Notes: generated by a model not told the origin, from the letters alone. A stretch of DNA of 31,302 nt from CAYPAU01 sp964408825 (GCA_964408825.1 CAYPAU010000011.1:1-31302), one strand, 5' to 3'. Counted from the stretch's first letter, positions 15,167 through 23,040 are shown. Translations and numbers: made by a program.

Positions 15167-15195
15167 TTGTTATGACAAATTACATATAGTATACT
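15167..15195 (+). promoter_or_regulatory. Promoter of tRNA-Lys(CTT)-tRNA-Arg
   Basis: TTGTTA (15167-15172), a 17-nt spacer and TATACT (15190-15195). The tRNA starts 22 nt downstream. Just upstream, CCCTA/TAGGG around a TTCCCCG loop (about 15147-15163) makes a small hairpin, possibly the end of rnhB transcription, although no T-run follows. Confidence 0.65.
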
Positions 15196-15217
15196 TATTT
15201 CGACCCATTTTAGCTTT

Positions 15218-15290
15218 GGGCCGCTAGCTCAACTGGCAGAGCAATTCCCTCTTAAGGAATCGGTTCGGCGTTCGACTCGCCGGCGGCTCA
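15218..15290 (+). tRNA. tRNA-Lys (anticodon CTT)
   Basis: A complete 73-nt cloverleaf. The acceptor is GGGCCGC/GCGGCTC, the D-arm is identical to that of tRNA-Lys(TTT), the anticodon stem ATTCC/GGAAT has loop CTCTTAA (CTT), and the T-arm is CGGCG-TTCGACT-CGCCG. The 3' flank is CAC, so CCA is not encoded. Its last 17 nt (GACTCGCCGGCGGCTCA, 15274-15290) recur at 15374 and 15565. Confidence 0.95.
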
Positions 15291-15581
15291 CACTTCGACA
15301 AGCTCAGTGTAAACTATATTGAGATTGCCGGAGTTGTTCGGCGAGGAGAAGTTTATCCTGAGAATATCGAAGGGACTCGCCGGCGGCTCACACTTCGACA
15401 AGCTCAGTGTAAACTATATTGAGATTGCNNNNNNNNNNNNNNNNNNNNNNNNNNNNNNNNNNNNNNNNNNNNNNNNNNNNNNNNNNNNNNNNNNNNNNNN
15501 NNNNNNNNNNNNNNNNNNNNNNNNNNNNTCGGCGAGGAGAAGTTTATCCTGAGAATATCGAAGGGACTCGCCGGCGGCTCA
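15291..15581 (+). repeat. Tandem ~100-bp units: hairpin element plus tRNA-Lys(CTT) 3' tail, with gap
   Basis: Unit 1 is 15291-15390 (100 bp). The next unit begins at 15391, enters the N gap at 15429 and ends at 15581. Each starts CACTTCGACAAGCTCAGTGT, exactly as at the other lysine tRNA, and ends with this tRNA's own 17-nt tail. In unit 1 the stem is CTTCGA (15293-15298)/TCGAAG (15367-15372), CTCAG (15303-15307)/CTGAG (15358-15362) and GTAAACT (15309-15315)/AGTTTAT (15350-15356). CGGCGAG (15339-15345) can pair with CTCGCCG (15376-15382) of the tail. Comparison with unit 1 shows only 9 bases missing in the gap if there are two units, or 9 plus a multiple of 100 if there are more. The last tail is followed by CAG and then tRNA-Arg, probably the original downstream flank. 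Confidence 0.92.
15429..15528. other. Assembly gap, 100 N
   Basis: A placeholder of exactly 100 N inside the tRNA-Lys(CTT) repeat array. The tandem repeats almost certainly broke the assembly, so the real copy number is unknown. Confidence 0.97.
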
Positions 15582-15584
15582 CAG

Positions 15585-15657
15585 GCGCCTGTAGCTCAAC
15601 GGATAGAGCACTTCGCTTCGGACGAAGGGGTTGGGGGTTCGATTCCCTTCAGGCGCG
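15585..15657 (+). tRNA. tRNA-Arg (anticodon TCG)
   Basis: A complete cloverleaf. Acceptor GCGCCTG/CAGGCGC, D-arm TAGCTCAACGGATAGAGCA, anticodon stem CTTCG/CGAAG with loop CTTCGGA (TCG), T-arm GGGGG-TTCGATT-CCCTT with two G-T pairs, discriminator G and no encoded CCA. It starts three bases after the last tRNA-Lys tail and has no promoter of its own, so it is expected to be transcribed from 15167 through the repeat array. Confidence 0.95.
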
Positions 15658-15731
15658 CAAAAGGTTTCGTATTACTAAAATAACCCCATGAACAAAATCC
15701 TAAAATTCCCATTCTCTCTCTCCGAAATAAA

Positions 15732-18101
15732 ATGAACAATAAATACTTTTCAATTTTTAAATTTTTAATAGGCTGGCCGATTTCAATTCTAGCATTTATT
15801 TTTTTAGGAAATTTAGTAATTTCTAAATTTCAAGAGATTACACCTTACTTAAGGACGCCGACACTCCTTCTTCTTATTCCCGGAATTTTAACATTTCTTA
15901 TTTTCTTTTTCTTAAGAGCCTTTACGTGGCAGAAGCTTTTGGACTTTCACGGGCACACGAATATTCGATTTAGGGAAACATGTTTTCTATGGGGGGTAGC
16001 CGAGATTAAAAGATTTGTTCCGGGTTTTGTTTGGTCGTACTTGGGAAAAACTGAGTCTTTTTCAAAGAAGGGAGTGGATAAGAAAAAAATTGCAAACATG
16101 CTTCTTACCGAAATAAGCTTGATAGTAGTTTCCGGATTTATTGTTTCTCTTATCTCATTACCCTTTATAACCTCAAAATTTATCCCTATGGGAAGTTTTC
16201 TCATCTTATTTATAAACCTTTTTGTTCTTTTCATGGCTTTGTTCTTTATTTACAATAAAAATTTATTAGAAAAAGCTAATTTACCAAAGCCTTTAAATTA
16301 CGTCAAGTTCGCATTGCCTGGGTTTGAGCCTTATCAGAATCTAATTCTTCTTTCTGTTTCAAGTGCCTCAGTTTTCGTATTCAGCCTTGCTACTTATTTA
16401 ACAATAGCTTCGATTGTCTATTTACCTATTGACATGTCAACCCCGCTCATCGGTTTTTTTGCCTTATCGTTTCTCATAAGTTACTTGGCAATAATAGCTC
16501 CTATGGGACTTGGTGTAAGAGAAGGTTTTATAACATTTGGTCTTTCCAAATTGATGTCGCTTGAGTTAGCCGGATTTTCAGCTATATTTACAAGAATTAT
16601 ACTAGTTCTCTCCGAAGTTCTGTTCCTTTTTTTGGTGGTGGTCTTAAAAAATGTAAACGGGAACTTATCTCTAAAGTTTGAAGGAATTATCAAAAAATTT
16701 TGGAGAGAAATCATAATGACCTTGACTATCTTTTTGTATATTTTTTATTTTACCTACGTTTCCTTTCAACGCTTCGAAAACTTCTTCACGGGAAGATTTG
16801 ATTTGGGAAATATGGCTCAGGTTGTATGGAATACGATCAACGGACGCCTTTTTTTATTTACCAACCCCGATGGAACAAACATAATATCAAGGCTTTCATA
16901 TCATGCAGATTTCCTGCTTGTTCTGCTTTCACCATTTTATCTCTTGTGGGAAAGTCCTAAGATGCTTCTTTTAATTCAAACTCTAGTACTGGCAATGGGA
17001 GGTGTGCTCATATACGTAATAGGCAAAGATATCCTTAAGGATAAAACAATTTCCCTTATTTTATCTGTTTCATACCTTCTAAATCCTTCTGTTCAATACT
17101 CCAATCTATATGACTTTCATCCTGTTGTTCTTGCGACCACTTTTCTTTTGGGAACTTTTTACTTTATGTATAGAAGAAAATATATTTGGTTTCTTATTTT
17201 TCTTTTTCTTTCCGTAATTTCAAAAGAACAGATTTGGATTATCGCTTCAATCTTTGGACTTTACTTATTTTTTGTGTCCAGAAAGCGTCTATTGGGAGGG
17301 ATAATTTCTACCCTATCTATATTTGCATTTTATTTTCTGATTTCTTACGTAATACCATACTTCCGACAGGGGCAGCATTTTGCCATTGAATATTATTCGG
17401 ATTTCGGAGATTCCCCCTTAATTATTATAAAAAACATTTTACTTTCTCCGGATTTGGTGCTTAAATCGGTTTTCTCGAAGTTATCTTTAAATTATCTTCT
17501 GAAACTTTTCTTACCCTTAGGATTCACTTCCCTTTTTTCTCCTTTGAATTTTATTTTCGCAGCTCCTGATCTTGCAATTAATCTTCTCAGTAAAAATCCC
17601 CAGTTTAAGCAGATCTACTATCAATATACTTCAGCCATTACCCCCTTTATATTTATTTCTTCCATCTATGGACTGAGATTTTTATCACAGAAATTTAAAA
17701 AGATATCCCTGAATCTTCTTAGCTGGCATGTAATCATATTTACCCTGCTGGGAGCCTATTTATACAGCCCCCTCCCTTTTTCCAAAAAACCAAGTGTTGA
17801 TGTTTTTACAAAACAATTAAGTTACAGAGTAGAAATAGAGGGAGCTTTGAGAAAGATACCGCAGAATGCTAAAGTAGCTGCAACTAATAATCTCGGCTCT
17901 CATCTCTCCCAAAGGGATTATATATTCACAATACCAATTGGAGTAGGTGAAGCGGATTACATAGTTCTTCTTTTAAATGACCCTTTTGCCCAACCATCCC
18001 TTGCCGCACAAAAAGAACTTGCAAAATCTTTAAAGAATGACCCCAGTTATCAGCTGATGTACGAAAAAGAAAACTTTATAGTTTTCAAAAAAATTAATTA
18101 G
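15732..18101 (+). CDS. Fusion of flippase-like (LPG_synthase_TM) and DUF2079 membrane domains
   Basis: A 789-residue polytopic membrane protein. The first ~315 residues carry about eight helices, with RETCFLWGVAEIKRFVPGFVW and GLGVREGFITFGLSKL, which fit the lysylphosphatidylglycerol-synthase transmembrane/UPF0104 family. From about 335 onwards it matches DUF2079: GRFDLGNMAQVVWNTINGR, then SYHADFLLVLLSPFYLLW, LLNPSVQYSNLYDFHPV and FLSVISKEQIWI. DUF2079 resembles GT-C glycosyltransferases, and UPF0104 proteins move or modify lipids, so a fused lipid-linked sugar transferase/flippase acting on the cell envelope is a reasonable inference. A short soluble tail (about 690-789) follows the last helix. 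The gene stands alone downstream of tRNA-Arg, with no clear Shine-Dalgarno. The product has no neighbours that explain it. Confidence 0.8.
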   Translation: MNNKYFSIFKFLIGWPISILAFIFLGNLVISKFQEITPYLRTPTLLLLIPGILTFLIFFFLRAFTWQKLLDFHGHTNIRFRETCFLWGVAEIKRFVPGFVWSYLGKTESFSKKGVDKKKIANMLLTEISLIVVSGFIVSLISLPFITSKFIPMGSFLILFINLFVLFMALFFIYNKNLLEKANLPKPLNYVKFALPGFEPYQNLILLSVSSASVFVFSLATYLTIASIVYLPIDMSTPLIGFFALSFLISYLAIIAPMGLGVREGFITFGLSKLMSLELAGFSAIFTRIILVLSEVLFLFLVVVLKNVNGNLSLKFEGIIKKFWREIIMTLTIFLYIFYFTYVSFQRFENFFTGRFDLGNMAQVVWNTINGRLFLFTNPDGTNIISRLSYHADFLLVLLSPFYLLWESPKMLLLIQTLVLAMGGVLIYVIGKDILKDKTISLILSVSYLLNPSVQYSNLYDFHPVVLATTFLLGTFYFMYRRKYIWFLIFLFLSVISKEQIWIIASIFGLYLFFVSRKRLLGGIISTLSIFAFYFLISYVIPYFRQGQHFAIEYYSDFGDSPLIIIKNILLSPDLVLKSVFSKLSLNYLLKLFLPLGFTSLFSPLNFIFAAPDLAINLLSKNPQFKQIYYQYTSAITPFIFISSIYGLRFLSQKFKKISLNLLSWHVIIFTLLGAYLYSPLPFSKKPSVDVFTKQLSYRVEIEGALRKIPQNAKVAATNNLGSHLSQRDYIFTIPIGVGEADYIVLLLNDPFAQPSLAAQKELAKSLKNDPSYQLMYEKENFIVFKKIN

Positions 18102-18165
18102 CTTTGCGGAGGATTAAGAAAGATATATAGGTGGTTAGCTTTGCGGCCTATAAAACCAATCCTCC
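18098..18165. repeat. 12-bp direct repeat and 8-bp inverted repeat between convergent gene ends
   Basis: TTAGCTTTGCGG occurs at 18098-18109 and 18135-18146 and supplies the stop codons of both converging genes: TAG for the fusion protein on plus, and TAA preceded by the last residues PQS on minus. GGAGGATT (18108-18115) and AATCCTCC (18158-18165) form an inverted repeat that could make a bidirectional hairpin. Confidence 0.6.
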
Positions 18166-19355
18166 GGCCTTGAGAACGGAAAATTCATTCTTTGACTAAA
18201 CTCCTGTCTAAAGCGGCCGCTTTCAATAACAGTTTCTTCATCACGATCCAAAAAAGTGGGGCTCTTGATCGTCCTTCCCTGGGAATCAAGTTTCTCAAGT
18301 CTGAAAACAAAAGGCATTGAGTATTCTAGAATTTCGGAATTTATTGGCATCACTTTTTCTCCCTCTCTAAGCCTAGCTATATCTTCCACATCTTGTCCGT
18401 CCTGAATCGCTAGAGGAGTGTATGGATTCACCTTGTAGCGTTCGTCGACTTCTGCACCTTCCCTAAGAAGGACTTCTTGAGGTGTATAAATATAATCCCA
18501 ATACCCCTGTGTTATTGCTAATTGCCTAAGTCCCTCTTCGTTGTCATATAAATTGATGCTATGGTTTTGACTATTACGAGCTTCAACTTCTCTAATTAAA
18601 GCATCCATTGCTGGCGTCGTTATCTGACCCATGGAGTATAATTCTAGCGCTCTTAGAACCTGCCTGGTAGTCTCGTATTCAGCGAGCGAAGCATCCGCAA
18701 CTTTTCTAATTTCTTCTAGAATCTCTTTTTCTCTACGTTTTACTTCTTCTTTTCTGTTCTCTGGTAAAAAGTGGTAGGAGTCCTGCGCAGCTTCAGCGTC
18801 AACTTCACCAGTGACACGACCTGTTTGACAATCAATAGTGGTCCATCCGCTAATTCGTCTTGCTCTGTCCACTTCTTCGAACGTCAATTCTTCAGCTCTA
18901 CCTAACTTTTCCGCATCTACTCCTTTTTCGGTAAGTCTTCTTACCAGAATGGGAACAGGAACATCTGGATCTTCATCCCACAGAATACCCCCATAGCCCG
19001 TACTACCTATATTTTTATGTTCTCTGGGAGTAAGAAGTGCGCTATGAAATCTAAATCCTTTCTCGTAGATAATTTCAGCGATTTCATCTAGAAGAGTTGC
19101 TCCTTGTTCTTTTTGGGAGGGAGCTAGTATATCTTTTGTGTACAAAATCCAATGCTCGTGTCTTCCTTCCCGAAGAACTTCTGCACATTTATCTCCAAGA
19201 CCCATCACTGACCTTCCAATACTTTCTAAAAATCGGTCAACTTTAGTACCTGCATCATGCAACCAAAATGTTTTCCTGACTTGGGGATCATCGCTCCATT
19301 TATCGTCTTCGGTTATAGGAGTCGGTTGATCCTGTGATTCTATTTGACTTGTCAT
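18135..19355 (-). CDS. Hypothetical soluble protein, 406 aa
   Basis: Not recognised. It is an acidic soluble protein without signal peptide or membrane segment. The N-terminal third contains WLHDAGTKVDRFLESIGR, HEHWILYTKDIL and FRFHSALLTPREHKNIGSTG. The middle (about 205-245) is a charged coiled-coil-like helix rich in Arg/Glu/Lys, and the C-terminal part has YMPFVFRLEKL-like strands. Codon use is a little richer in G and C than the neighbours. A strong promoter (TTGTAC-17-TATAAT) lies eight bases from the ATG, so it is probably expressed and leaderless. The same architecture precedes the equally unknown 350-aa gene at 26797. Confidence 0.72.
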   Translation of the reverse strand: MTSQIESQDQPTPITEDDKWSDDPQVRKTFWLHDAGTKVDRFLESIGRSVMGLGDKCAEVLREGRHEHWILYTKDILAPSQKEQGATLLDEIAEIIYEKGFRFHSALLTPREHKNIGSTGYGGILWDEDPDVPVPILVRRLTEKGVDAEKLGRAEELTFEEVDRARRISGWTTIDCQTGRVTGEVDAEAAQDSYHFLPENRKEEVKRREKEILEEIRKVADASLAEYETTRQVLRALELYSMGQITTPAMDALIREVEARNSQNHSINLYDNEEGLRQLAITQGYWDYIYTPQEVLLREGAEVDERYKVNPYTPLAIQDGQDVEDIARLREGEKVMPINSEILEYSMPFVFRLEKLDSQGRTIKSPTFLDRDEETVIESGRFRQEFSQRMNFPFSRPEDWFYRPQS

Positions 19356-19363
19356 TGCAAAGA

Positions 19364-19392
19364 ATTATAACACAGAATGGCAAATTGTACAA
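19364..19392 (-). promoter_or_regulatory. Promoter of the 406-aa hypothetical gene
   Basis: On the minus strand TTGTAC (19392-19387), a 17-nt spacer and TATAAT (19369-19364) with the extension TGTGT, eight bases from the ATG. CCTATAGTT (19400-19392) just upstream is shared with the promoter at 26806-26841. Confidence 0.65.
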
Positions 19393-19443
19393 ACTATAGG
19401 ACGGTACTTGTAACTTTTGAGAAAAAAACTTACGATAATACTA

Positions 19444-20265
19444 ATGGTTAATGTTGTTAAGGCGACGGGGGAGAAAGAGCCATTCTCGGAAGAAAAGGTA
19501 AGAGGCTCAATACGACGTGCTGGAATTCCGGAAGGTTTAGAAAATCAAGTATTAGAACACGTAAAATCAAAGCTATTTGAGAATATCACAACCGCTGAGA
19601 TTTATAAGCACATAGTGGAATTTCTGGAACAATCTTCACAGCCTCAGCGTGCCTCAAGATATAGCCTCAAACAGGCAATTATGGAGCTTGGGCCAACGGG
19701 TTATCCTTTTGAAGACTATGTTTCAGAAATTCTCAAAACTCAGGGATATGAAACAAAAGTCAGACAAATTCTTGCGGGAAAGTGCGTAACGCATGAAATA
19801 GATGTTATTGCGGAAAAGGATGGAAGACGGATTATGGTTGAGGCAAAATTTCATAACGGAGCGGGGATCAAATCCGATGTTCATGTAGCCTTATACACCA
19901 AAGCAAGATTTGATGACCTCTCTTCAAGATATGGTTTTTCAGAAGCGTGGATCGTTACAAACACTAAGGTGACAGAAGATGCTTTGCAGTATGCTCTGTG
20001 CAACGGTATAAAAGTGGTGGGATGGAATTATCCGGCAATTGGGAGTCTTAGAGATTTGGTTGAAAAATCAAAACTTTATCCGATTACAGCTATACGGTCA
20101 CTCACGCAGTCCCAGAAACAAATGCTTCTTCTTCACGGAATAGTTCTTTGCAAAAACATATGCTTCAGTCCCGGTCAAATAAAAATCCTGGGGCTAAATC
20201 CCGATCAGGAAGAGACAGTTCTCTCCGAAATGAACTTCCTATGCAATGAAAACCCAGAGACCTAA
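19444..20265 (+). CDS. ATP-cone domain fused to Mrr-like restriction endonuclease domain
   Basis: A 273-residue two-domain protein. Residues 1-85 are an ATP-cone (VVKATGEKEPFSEEKVRGSI ... ITTAEIYKHIVEFLE), the nucleotide-sensing module best known from ribonucleotide reductase and NrdR. Residues about 95-200 are a PD-(D/E)XK nuclease of the Mrr type: FEDYVSEILKTQGYE, then HEIDVIAEKDGRRIMVEAKFH, where the Asp of EIDVI and the E-x-K of VEAKF are the expected metal-binding and catalytic residues. The tail (about 205-273) has a small helical domain. The ATG at 19444 begins the ATP-cone directly; an in-frame TTG at 19417 would add nine residues. GATAAT (19434-19439) is close to the ATG. No methylase partner is nearby, so a nucleotide-regulated DNA nuclease (defence or repair) is inference. 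Confidence 0.85.
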   Translation: MVNVVKATGEKEPFSEEKVRGSIRRAGIPEGLENQVLEHVKSKLFENITTAEIYKHIVEFLEQSSQPQRASRYSLKQAIMELGPTGYPFEDYVSEILKTQGYETKVRQILAGKCVTHEIDVIAEKDGRRIMVEAKFHNGAGIKSDVHVALYTKARFDDLSSRYGFSEAWIVTNTKVTEDALQYALCNGIKVVGWNYPAIGSLRDLVEKSKLYPITAIRSLTQSQKQMLLLHGIVLCKNICFSPGQIKILGLNPDQEETVLSEMNFLCNENPET

Positions 20266-20309
20266 ATTTTATTTACACCCTTGGGGTGTTTATAGTTTTA
20301 ATTTAATAA

Positions 20310-21010
20310 ATGAAAGGCCATCAACGAAAGCAAATTGAAGTAATCAATCGGATCGAGAAACAGGTAAAAAATAATACCTTAAAATTTAGCACTGTTTCCC
20401 CTGTTGAAAACTACAAGAATGATACAAGACTCTGCCTAACAAGTGTTCATTTACCCAATAAAATTCTCTTAAATGAGCTCTATAAGTCATTTATAGAACC
20501 CCTAAGTCAGATAGAACCGGACTACTACTATTACCCCAAAGACTCCCTACATATAACTATTAAAAGTGTCAGGGTAATAAATGATCCGCCACATTTTACG
20601 GAAGAAGTAATATCAAAAGCAGAAAGAGTTTTTTCGCAAGTTATTCCAAAACACAGAAAATTCAATATATATTTTTATTCTCTTCTCTTTTTATTNNNNN
20701 NNNNNTTTCAAATAATCTTGCATTTATAGGAACAACCGATCCAGAGTTTGATGAACTTTTTCTTGATTTGGATAAAGAGTTAAATAAAGAAGGAGTACCC
20801 GACGATAAGAAATACAGCAATCCAAAGTATTATTTCGTTAATATGACATTAGCAAGATTTTCGAAATCTTCGGATGAATTTAAATCAAAAGTCAAAGAAT
20901 TATCATCTAAATTTCCTCTTAAGCCATACACCGTTGATTCTGTTACTCTTCTAACATGCAATGCAGTTTTTAAGAAGCGAAGAATTATTAACACTTGGAA
21001 GTTAAAGTAG
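20310..21010 (+). CDS. 2H-phosphoesterase-like (LigT-type) protein, interrupted by a 10-N gap
   Basis: One gene seen in two parts because of the N run at 20696-20705. The N-part (20310 frame) contains YYYYPKDSLHITIKSVRV, whose H-I-T fits the first HxT motif of 2H phosphoesterases (2'-5' RNA ligase/LigT superfamily). The C-part continues as SNNLAFIGTTDPEFDELF without needing a new start and has KYYFVNMTLARFSKS at the place of the second HxT-LAR motif, but with Asn in place of His. The frames on the two sides differ, so the real gap is not 10 bases. Members hydrolyse cyclic phosphates or 2'-5' linked nucleotides. With one histidine missing, activity here is uncertain. Neighbours do not clarify its substrate. 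Confidence 0.72.
20696..20705. other. Assembly gap, 10 N
   Basis: Ten N inside the 2H-phosphoesterase-like gene. The reading frame changes across it, so the true missing length is not a multiple that preserves 10. Confidence 0.97.
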
Positions 21011-21067
21011 AAGATCACCAAAAATCAAGCAAAAGAATGTGTATACTATAATCCAAAGACAAATAGT

Positions 21068-21601
21068 ATGAGCGAGTCGGAATCACTTCCTGAAGCACAA
21101 AAAGCCTTATTGCAATCCCAAATTCAAAAAATTGATAATATTGACTTTGAGAACTCTTCCGAAGATGCGACAAGAAACTTACTTGCCGGTCTTCTTTCTA
21201 ACACAAGAGGCATTTATGAAAGCTTTGGTATAAGTCTTGTTACAATTCCTCCAGATGTTCTGCCAAGTGAAATAAGAGAGGAACTTGAAGAACCATACGG
21301 ACTAGTGTCTATTGGACTAGGTAAGGGCCCTGACTGGGCAAGAGTCAAGGAGGATAGAGGTAAAGAGGCCGTAGCTGTGGAAGGATTGGGACCTGGTCTT
21401 GATATATGGATTTTATATTTTGTTTTAGATACAGATAAAGTGAGGTTAAGGGAAGAAAGCGGCTCAGGGAAAAATTCAGTTTTAAGTTTACGGTTTGTAA
21501 AAAAATATAAAGATGATCAAAAAACCCTAATGAAAATGGTAGGTCAGCTCACAAAAGCATCGTTAAACCAAACTCTAACGCCAGCACCTATTAAGCACTA
21601 A
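21068..21601 (+). CDS. Hypothetical protein, 177 aa
   Basis: Not recognised. It is acidic and soluble without signal peptide. The N-terminal 45 residues are helical and rich in Gln/Ser/Glu. The centre has two beta-type segments (YGLVSIGLGKGPDWARV and LDIWILYFVLDTDKVRL), and the C-terminus is basic. TATAAT (about 21047-21052) lies 15 nt before the ATG with no Shine-Dalgarno. It lies between a phosphoesterase-like gene and convergent dinB, with nothing that suggests a function. Confidence 0.65.
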   Translation: MSESESLPEAQKALLQSQIQKIDNIDFENSSEDATRNLLAGLLSNTRGIYESFGISLVTIPPDVLPSEIREELEEPYGLVSIGLGKGPDWARVKEDRGKEAVAVEGLGPGLDIWILYFVLDTDKVRLREESGSGKNSVLSLRFVKKYKDDQKTLMKMVGQLTKASLNQTLTPAPIKH

Positions 21602-21687
21602 CTTGTTCTAGAAATAATCACTAAAGTTGGAGATTGAACCTTGATTATCCTATTGTTGTAATCTAAGCCCTGTCTAATTCCTCTGCC

Positions 21688-22950
21688 TTAGGGATACATG
21701 GATTCCTTGGCGAGCTTGGTTCTTTCGTATTTATCCGCCATATAGCCATTTGGTTTTGTGCTCAACTTATCGCTGTAAAGTAAAAAACCATTGCGCATCG
21801 TATGATCTCCGAATCTATTATTTATTTTATCAATAGTATTGTTAACCTTATCTCTTTTAAGTTCATTTTCAAACAGGGAAAGCGTAAGATTATCATTTTC
21901 CTCAAAAGAGGAAACCCACACACCGATTTGCCTTATGTATGAATCTTTAAAATCAAAAACTTCTTTTTCTTCCAAAAGGAGAGACTTAAATAAATTAAAT
22001 ATTTCCTTTGAATCATCAAAATAAAAAGAATAAGTTTTTCTTTTGTGAATAGTTATATTCCCATGAAGATAAAAGCCGAGTGTTCTTGCTTTCTTGTTAA
22101 GCCTTCGAAGTTTTATGCAAACTTCTTCCCAAAGTTCACAGACGTTCTGAAGAATTTTCCTTTTATCATATTCATTTTGTGGCAGACAATAGTTTCTCCC
22201 GATTGATTTTACGGGAGGCGTTATGGTGTAGGGGATAATATTTGAATCATCAAAGCCTATTCCAATATTCTTAAGAAATTGAGAATAAACCTTTCCAAAT
22301 TCCTTTTCTAAAATAAAGGCATCTGCGCTTCTTAAGCTTAGAAGGTTATATATCCCCAGCTTATTTAATCTATCGGCAATTCGTTCGCCTATCCCGCAGA
22401 CATCTGTAAGCTTTACCTTTGAATAAACTTCATCCAAATTATTTTGGTTAATCTCAAAAATCCCATCAGGCTTATTTATTCCCGATGCAAGTTTTGCCAA
22501 AAGTTTATTGTAAGATATTCCAACCGATACTGTTATAAATTCCCCGATCTCCTCTCTTATTCTTCTTTTTATTTCAAAAATAATCTTACGGGGATTATTG
22601 TCAAACAAATGCAACGTTTTGGTAATATCCATAAACACCTCATCAATTGAAAAAAGTTCAACCAAAGGAGTATAGTCTTGAGAGATTCTCAAAAACTTTT
22701 TCGAAACCTCAAAATATTTTACAAAATCCGCCGGTACAAGTTTAAGCTGCGGACAAATTTTTAAAGCTTCATATGTGCGCGAACCCGTACCTATTCCAAG
22801 CTTTTTTGCTTCGCGACTTGATGCAATGATGCAGGTTCTGCCATTAGTTGCAGTAACTCCAATTGGTTTATTGCGCAAACTGGGATCAAACTCCTGCTCA
22901 ACACTTGCAAAAAAGGAGTCAAAGTCAATATGAAGAATAATTCTATCCAT
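21688..22950 (-). CDS. dinB: DNA polymerase IV (Y-family translesion polymerase)
   Basis: A 420-residue Y-family polymerase that copies past damaged template bases. The palm starts HIDFDSFFASVEQ with metal ligand Asp9, and the second acidic pair is in FSIDEVFMDIT (about residues 103-104). PIGVTATNGRTCIIASSREAKKLGI belongs to the fingers. The thumb holds a helix-hairpin-helix, VCGIGERIADRLNKLGI, and the C-terminal little-finger region includes a strand pattern of SIGRNYCLP type. The length is near the upper range for DinB. No beta-clamp motif is obvious at the end (KLAKESMYP). It diverges from the HAD gene across 90 bp. A GAAC/TTCG sequence upstream is not a proper LexA site. Confidence 0.93.
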   Translation of the reverse strand: MDRIILHIDFDSFFASVEQEFDPSLRNKPIGVTATNGRTCIIASSREAKKLGIGTGSRTYEALKICPQLKLVPADFVKYFEVSKKFLRISQDYTPLVELFSIDEVFMDITKTLHLFDNNPRKIIFEIKRRIREEIGEFITVSVGISYNKLLAKLASGINKPDGIFEINQNNLDEVYSKVKLTDVCGIGERIADRLNKLGIYNLLSLRSADAFILEKEFGKVYSQFLKNIGIGFDDSNIIPYTITPPVKSIGRNYCLPQNEYDKRKILQNVCELWEEVCIKLRRLNKKARTLGFYLHGNITIHKRKTYSFYFDDSKEIFNLFKSLLLEEKEVFDFKDSYIRQIGVWVSSFEENDNLTLSLFENELKRDKVNNTIDKINNRFGDHTMRNGFLLYSDKLSTKPNGYMADKYERTKLAKESMYP

Positions 22951-23040
22951 CAGAAATAAAGTAGAACATTATTCGAACAAAATCAATACGACAAAGCAGG
23001 TCACAAGGAATCAATTTTTGATTAATGATAAAATACAAAC

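Noticed and set aside
2031..15581. attL/attR pair of an integrative element between the two tRNA-Lys loci
   Set aside because: The two tRNA tails differ in sequence, there is no integrase, and the genes between look like ordinary chromosomal genes.
15319..15691. Open frames running through the N gap into tRNA-Arg
   Set aside because: They consist of repeat units, N and tRNA. No protein-like composition remains when these are removed.
20768..21010. A separate small gene after the 10-N gap
   Set aside because: The frame is open upstream back to the gap with protein-like sequence (SNNLAFIGTTDPEFDELF), so it is the C-terminal half of the 2H-like gene.
22951..22990. LexA/SOS box upstream of dinB
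   Set aside because: GAACATTATTCG resembles half of a GAAC-N4-GTTC site, but the second half has the wrong spacing and sequence, and no LexA gene is seen.
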